DNA of 7,167 bases from an uncultured Bacteroidales bacterium (GTDB lineage: Bacteria; Bacteroidota; Bacteroidia; Bacteroidales; Paludibacteraceae): positions 1 through 7,167 of the forward strand of contig CAIUKZ010000352.1 in NCBI GenBank assembly GCA_903899865.1, written 5' to 3'. The notes under the pieces were generated by a model. The model was not told where the DNA came from. It did no database searches and saw nothing but the letters and a program-made list of their open reading frames with translations. Shown here in pieces: positions 6,211-7,167 of the stretch. A program made the position numbers and the translations under genes. The stretch's first letter is position 1. Every line of letters starts with the position of its first letter.

Positions 6211-7094
6211 ATTTTATCAAATAAGCTCATGATGTGTGCCAACTCTTCATCATTAGTAAAAGGAATGGATATTTTGCCTTTTCCGTCGGGCTGACAGCTG
6301 AATAGAACTTTGGTGCCAAACACCTTACGCAGATGATTTTTGATTTCGTCAAATTCTTTAAGGTCTGCTATTGGATTGGGTGTCGTGTTTTTAGACAATC
6401 CAAATGACCCCGATTCAGCATACAGTCGTACCAGCTCTTCTACCTTTCGAACAGGATAATCATTGACTACAATCGTTTCATAAAGTTCCAATTGAGCCAC
6501 AGGGTCTGACAGTCCAAGCAAAGCACGAGCATGACCCATTTCTATCTTTTTGTCTTTGATGCCCATTTGTATTTCGGCCGGCAGTCTGAGCAGTCGCATG
6601 TAATTGGCAATGGTGGCTCTTTTTTTTCCTACACGTTCGCTCAGACGTTCTTGTGTCAGTTGATATTCTTCTATTAATCTGGAAAAAGTCAAGGCTATTT
6701 CAATGGCGTTAAGGTCTTCGCGTTGAATGTTTTCAATCAACGCCATTTCCATCACTTGCTCGTCAATGGCTGTTTTGATGTAAGCGGGAATGCTTTTCAG
6801 TCCTACCAGCTTAGATGCTCTATATCGTCTTTCACCTGCAATAATCATGTAGGTGTCATCTTCGTTTTTGCGCAGGGTAATGGGCGATATCACACCAAGT
6901 TGCTTGATGGATGTTGCCAACTCCTCTAGTGCTTCTTCGTCAAAATGCGTACGAGGTTGGTGTGGATTGGGCTTTATCAAATCCAATGCTACTTCATTGA
7001 TGGATGATGAGCCACCAGTGTTAATGCTTTCTGTGTCAATCAATGCACCTAAGCCTCTTCCTAATCCTCTGTTGTTGTTTTTTGGGAAATTCAT
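6207..7094 (-). CDS. parB: Chromosome partitioning protein ParB (Spo0J family)
   Basis: ParB binds parS sites, clamps and slides on DNA using CTP, and works with ParA and SMC to segregate the chromosome. The 295-residue product has the N-terminal ParA-stimulating peptide RGLGRGLGALI (9-19), then the ParB/Srx CTP-binding domain: NPHQPR (43-48), GERRYRA (87-93) and ENIQRED (121-127). The helix-turn-helix that reads parS lies at about 145-170 (LTQERLSERVGKKRATIANY), with MGHARALL (186-193) just after. A linker (about 228-243) leads to the C-terminal dimerisation domain (about 244-295). Length and all motifs are normal for a chromosomal ParB. The ATG at 7094 is preceded by AAAATAGAAGA, a weak purine stretch. 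It is 36 bases after the parA stop and overlaps the next start, so it is part of one operon. No full parS site was found in the window. Confidence 0.98.
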   Translation of the reverse strand: MNFPKNNNRGLGRGLGALIDTESINTGGSSSINEVALDLIKPNPHQPRTHFDEEALEELATSIKQLGVISPITLRKNEDDTYMIIAGERRYRASKLVGLKSIPAYIKTAIDEQVMEMALIENIQREDLNAIEIALTFSRLIEEYQLTQERLSERVGKKRATIANYMRLLRLPAEIQMGIKDKKIEMGHARALLGLSDPVAQLELYETIVVNDYPVRKVEELVRLYAESGSFGLSKNTTPNPIADLKEFDEIKNHLRKVFGTKVLFSCQPDGKGKISIPFTNDEELAHIMSLFDKI

Positions 7095-7130
7095 TCTTCT
7101 ATTTTACTAGTGTTTGATTGCTTACTCCGT

Positions 7131-7167
7131 CTATTTGTGTTTTGCTATCAGCTCTTTGGCTAAGTCA
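7131..7167 (-). CDS. parA: ParA/Soj ATPase, C-terminal end only (partial)
   Basis: Eleven codons and a TAG stop are visible: DLAKELIAKHK. This is the usual C-terminal ending of chromosomal ParA (Soj) in Bacteroidota, and the position 36 bases upstream of parB is where parA is expected. The rest of the gene, including the Walker motifs, lies beyond the right edge. The assignment therefore rests on the short tail and the parB context. Confidence 0.82.
   Translation of the reverse strand, partial: DLAKELIAKHK

Noticed and set aside
1..7167. CRISPR array, tRNA/rRNA, riboswitch, insertion sequence or prophage
   Set aside because: No spaced repeats, no cloverleaf or rRNA-like sequence, no transposase or integrase, no terminal inverted repeats; nearly all space is taken by ordinary core genes.

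Overview
The window looks like ordinary chromosomal DNA of a member of the Bacteroidota. The DnaK sequence is Bacteroidota-like. The gene string parA-parB-DUF5683-mltD is, as I recall it, typical of that phylum. Start codons lack strong Shine-Dalgarno sequences and sit behind A/T-rich leaders. One promoter-like site fits the phylum's TAnnTTTG -7 consensus. I cannot name the order or genus. Every gene I can support is on the minus strand, so transcription runs from the right edge to the left.

Right to left: the last codons of a ParA/Soj ATPase (7131-7167), then ParB (6207-7094). A DUF5683 membrane protein (5509-6210) follows, its start overlapping the parB stop. Next is a LysM-containing MltD-type lytic transglycosylase (4108-5430). 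A short hairpin (4076-4101) follows mltD. Then come a small MerR-type regulator (3687-4004) and, 17 bases on, a secreted alkaline phosphatase (2599-3669) that ends at a strong intrinsic terminator (2545-2581). A leader of about 200 bases carrying short direct repeats precedes dnaK (426-2339). dnaK is followed by a short palindromic intergenic repeat (392-419) and a strong, probably bidirectional terminator (346-387). At the left edge are a promoter-like site (280-309), a weakly supported 70-codon ORF (52-264) and the first 13 codons of another ORF that leaves the window (1-39).

Three units are apparent. One is a chromosome-segregation and envelope cluster: ParA/ParB partition, a membrane protein of unknown role and a peptidoglycan-cleaving enzyme. 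The second is a regulator-phosphatase pair, possibly its own transcription unit or reached by read-through from mltD. The third is dnaK, apparently monocistronic, with no grpE or dnaJ next to it.

I found no CRISPR array, mobile element, RNA gene, phage gene or clearly new system. The points most worth checking are the conserved but poorly understood DUF5683 protein in the parB-mltD operon, the MerR-phosphatase pairing, the repeats upstream of dnaK, the palindromic element behind dnaK, and the small TTG-start ORF behind a good Bacteroidota-type promoter.
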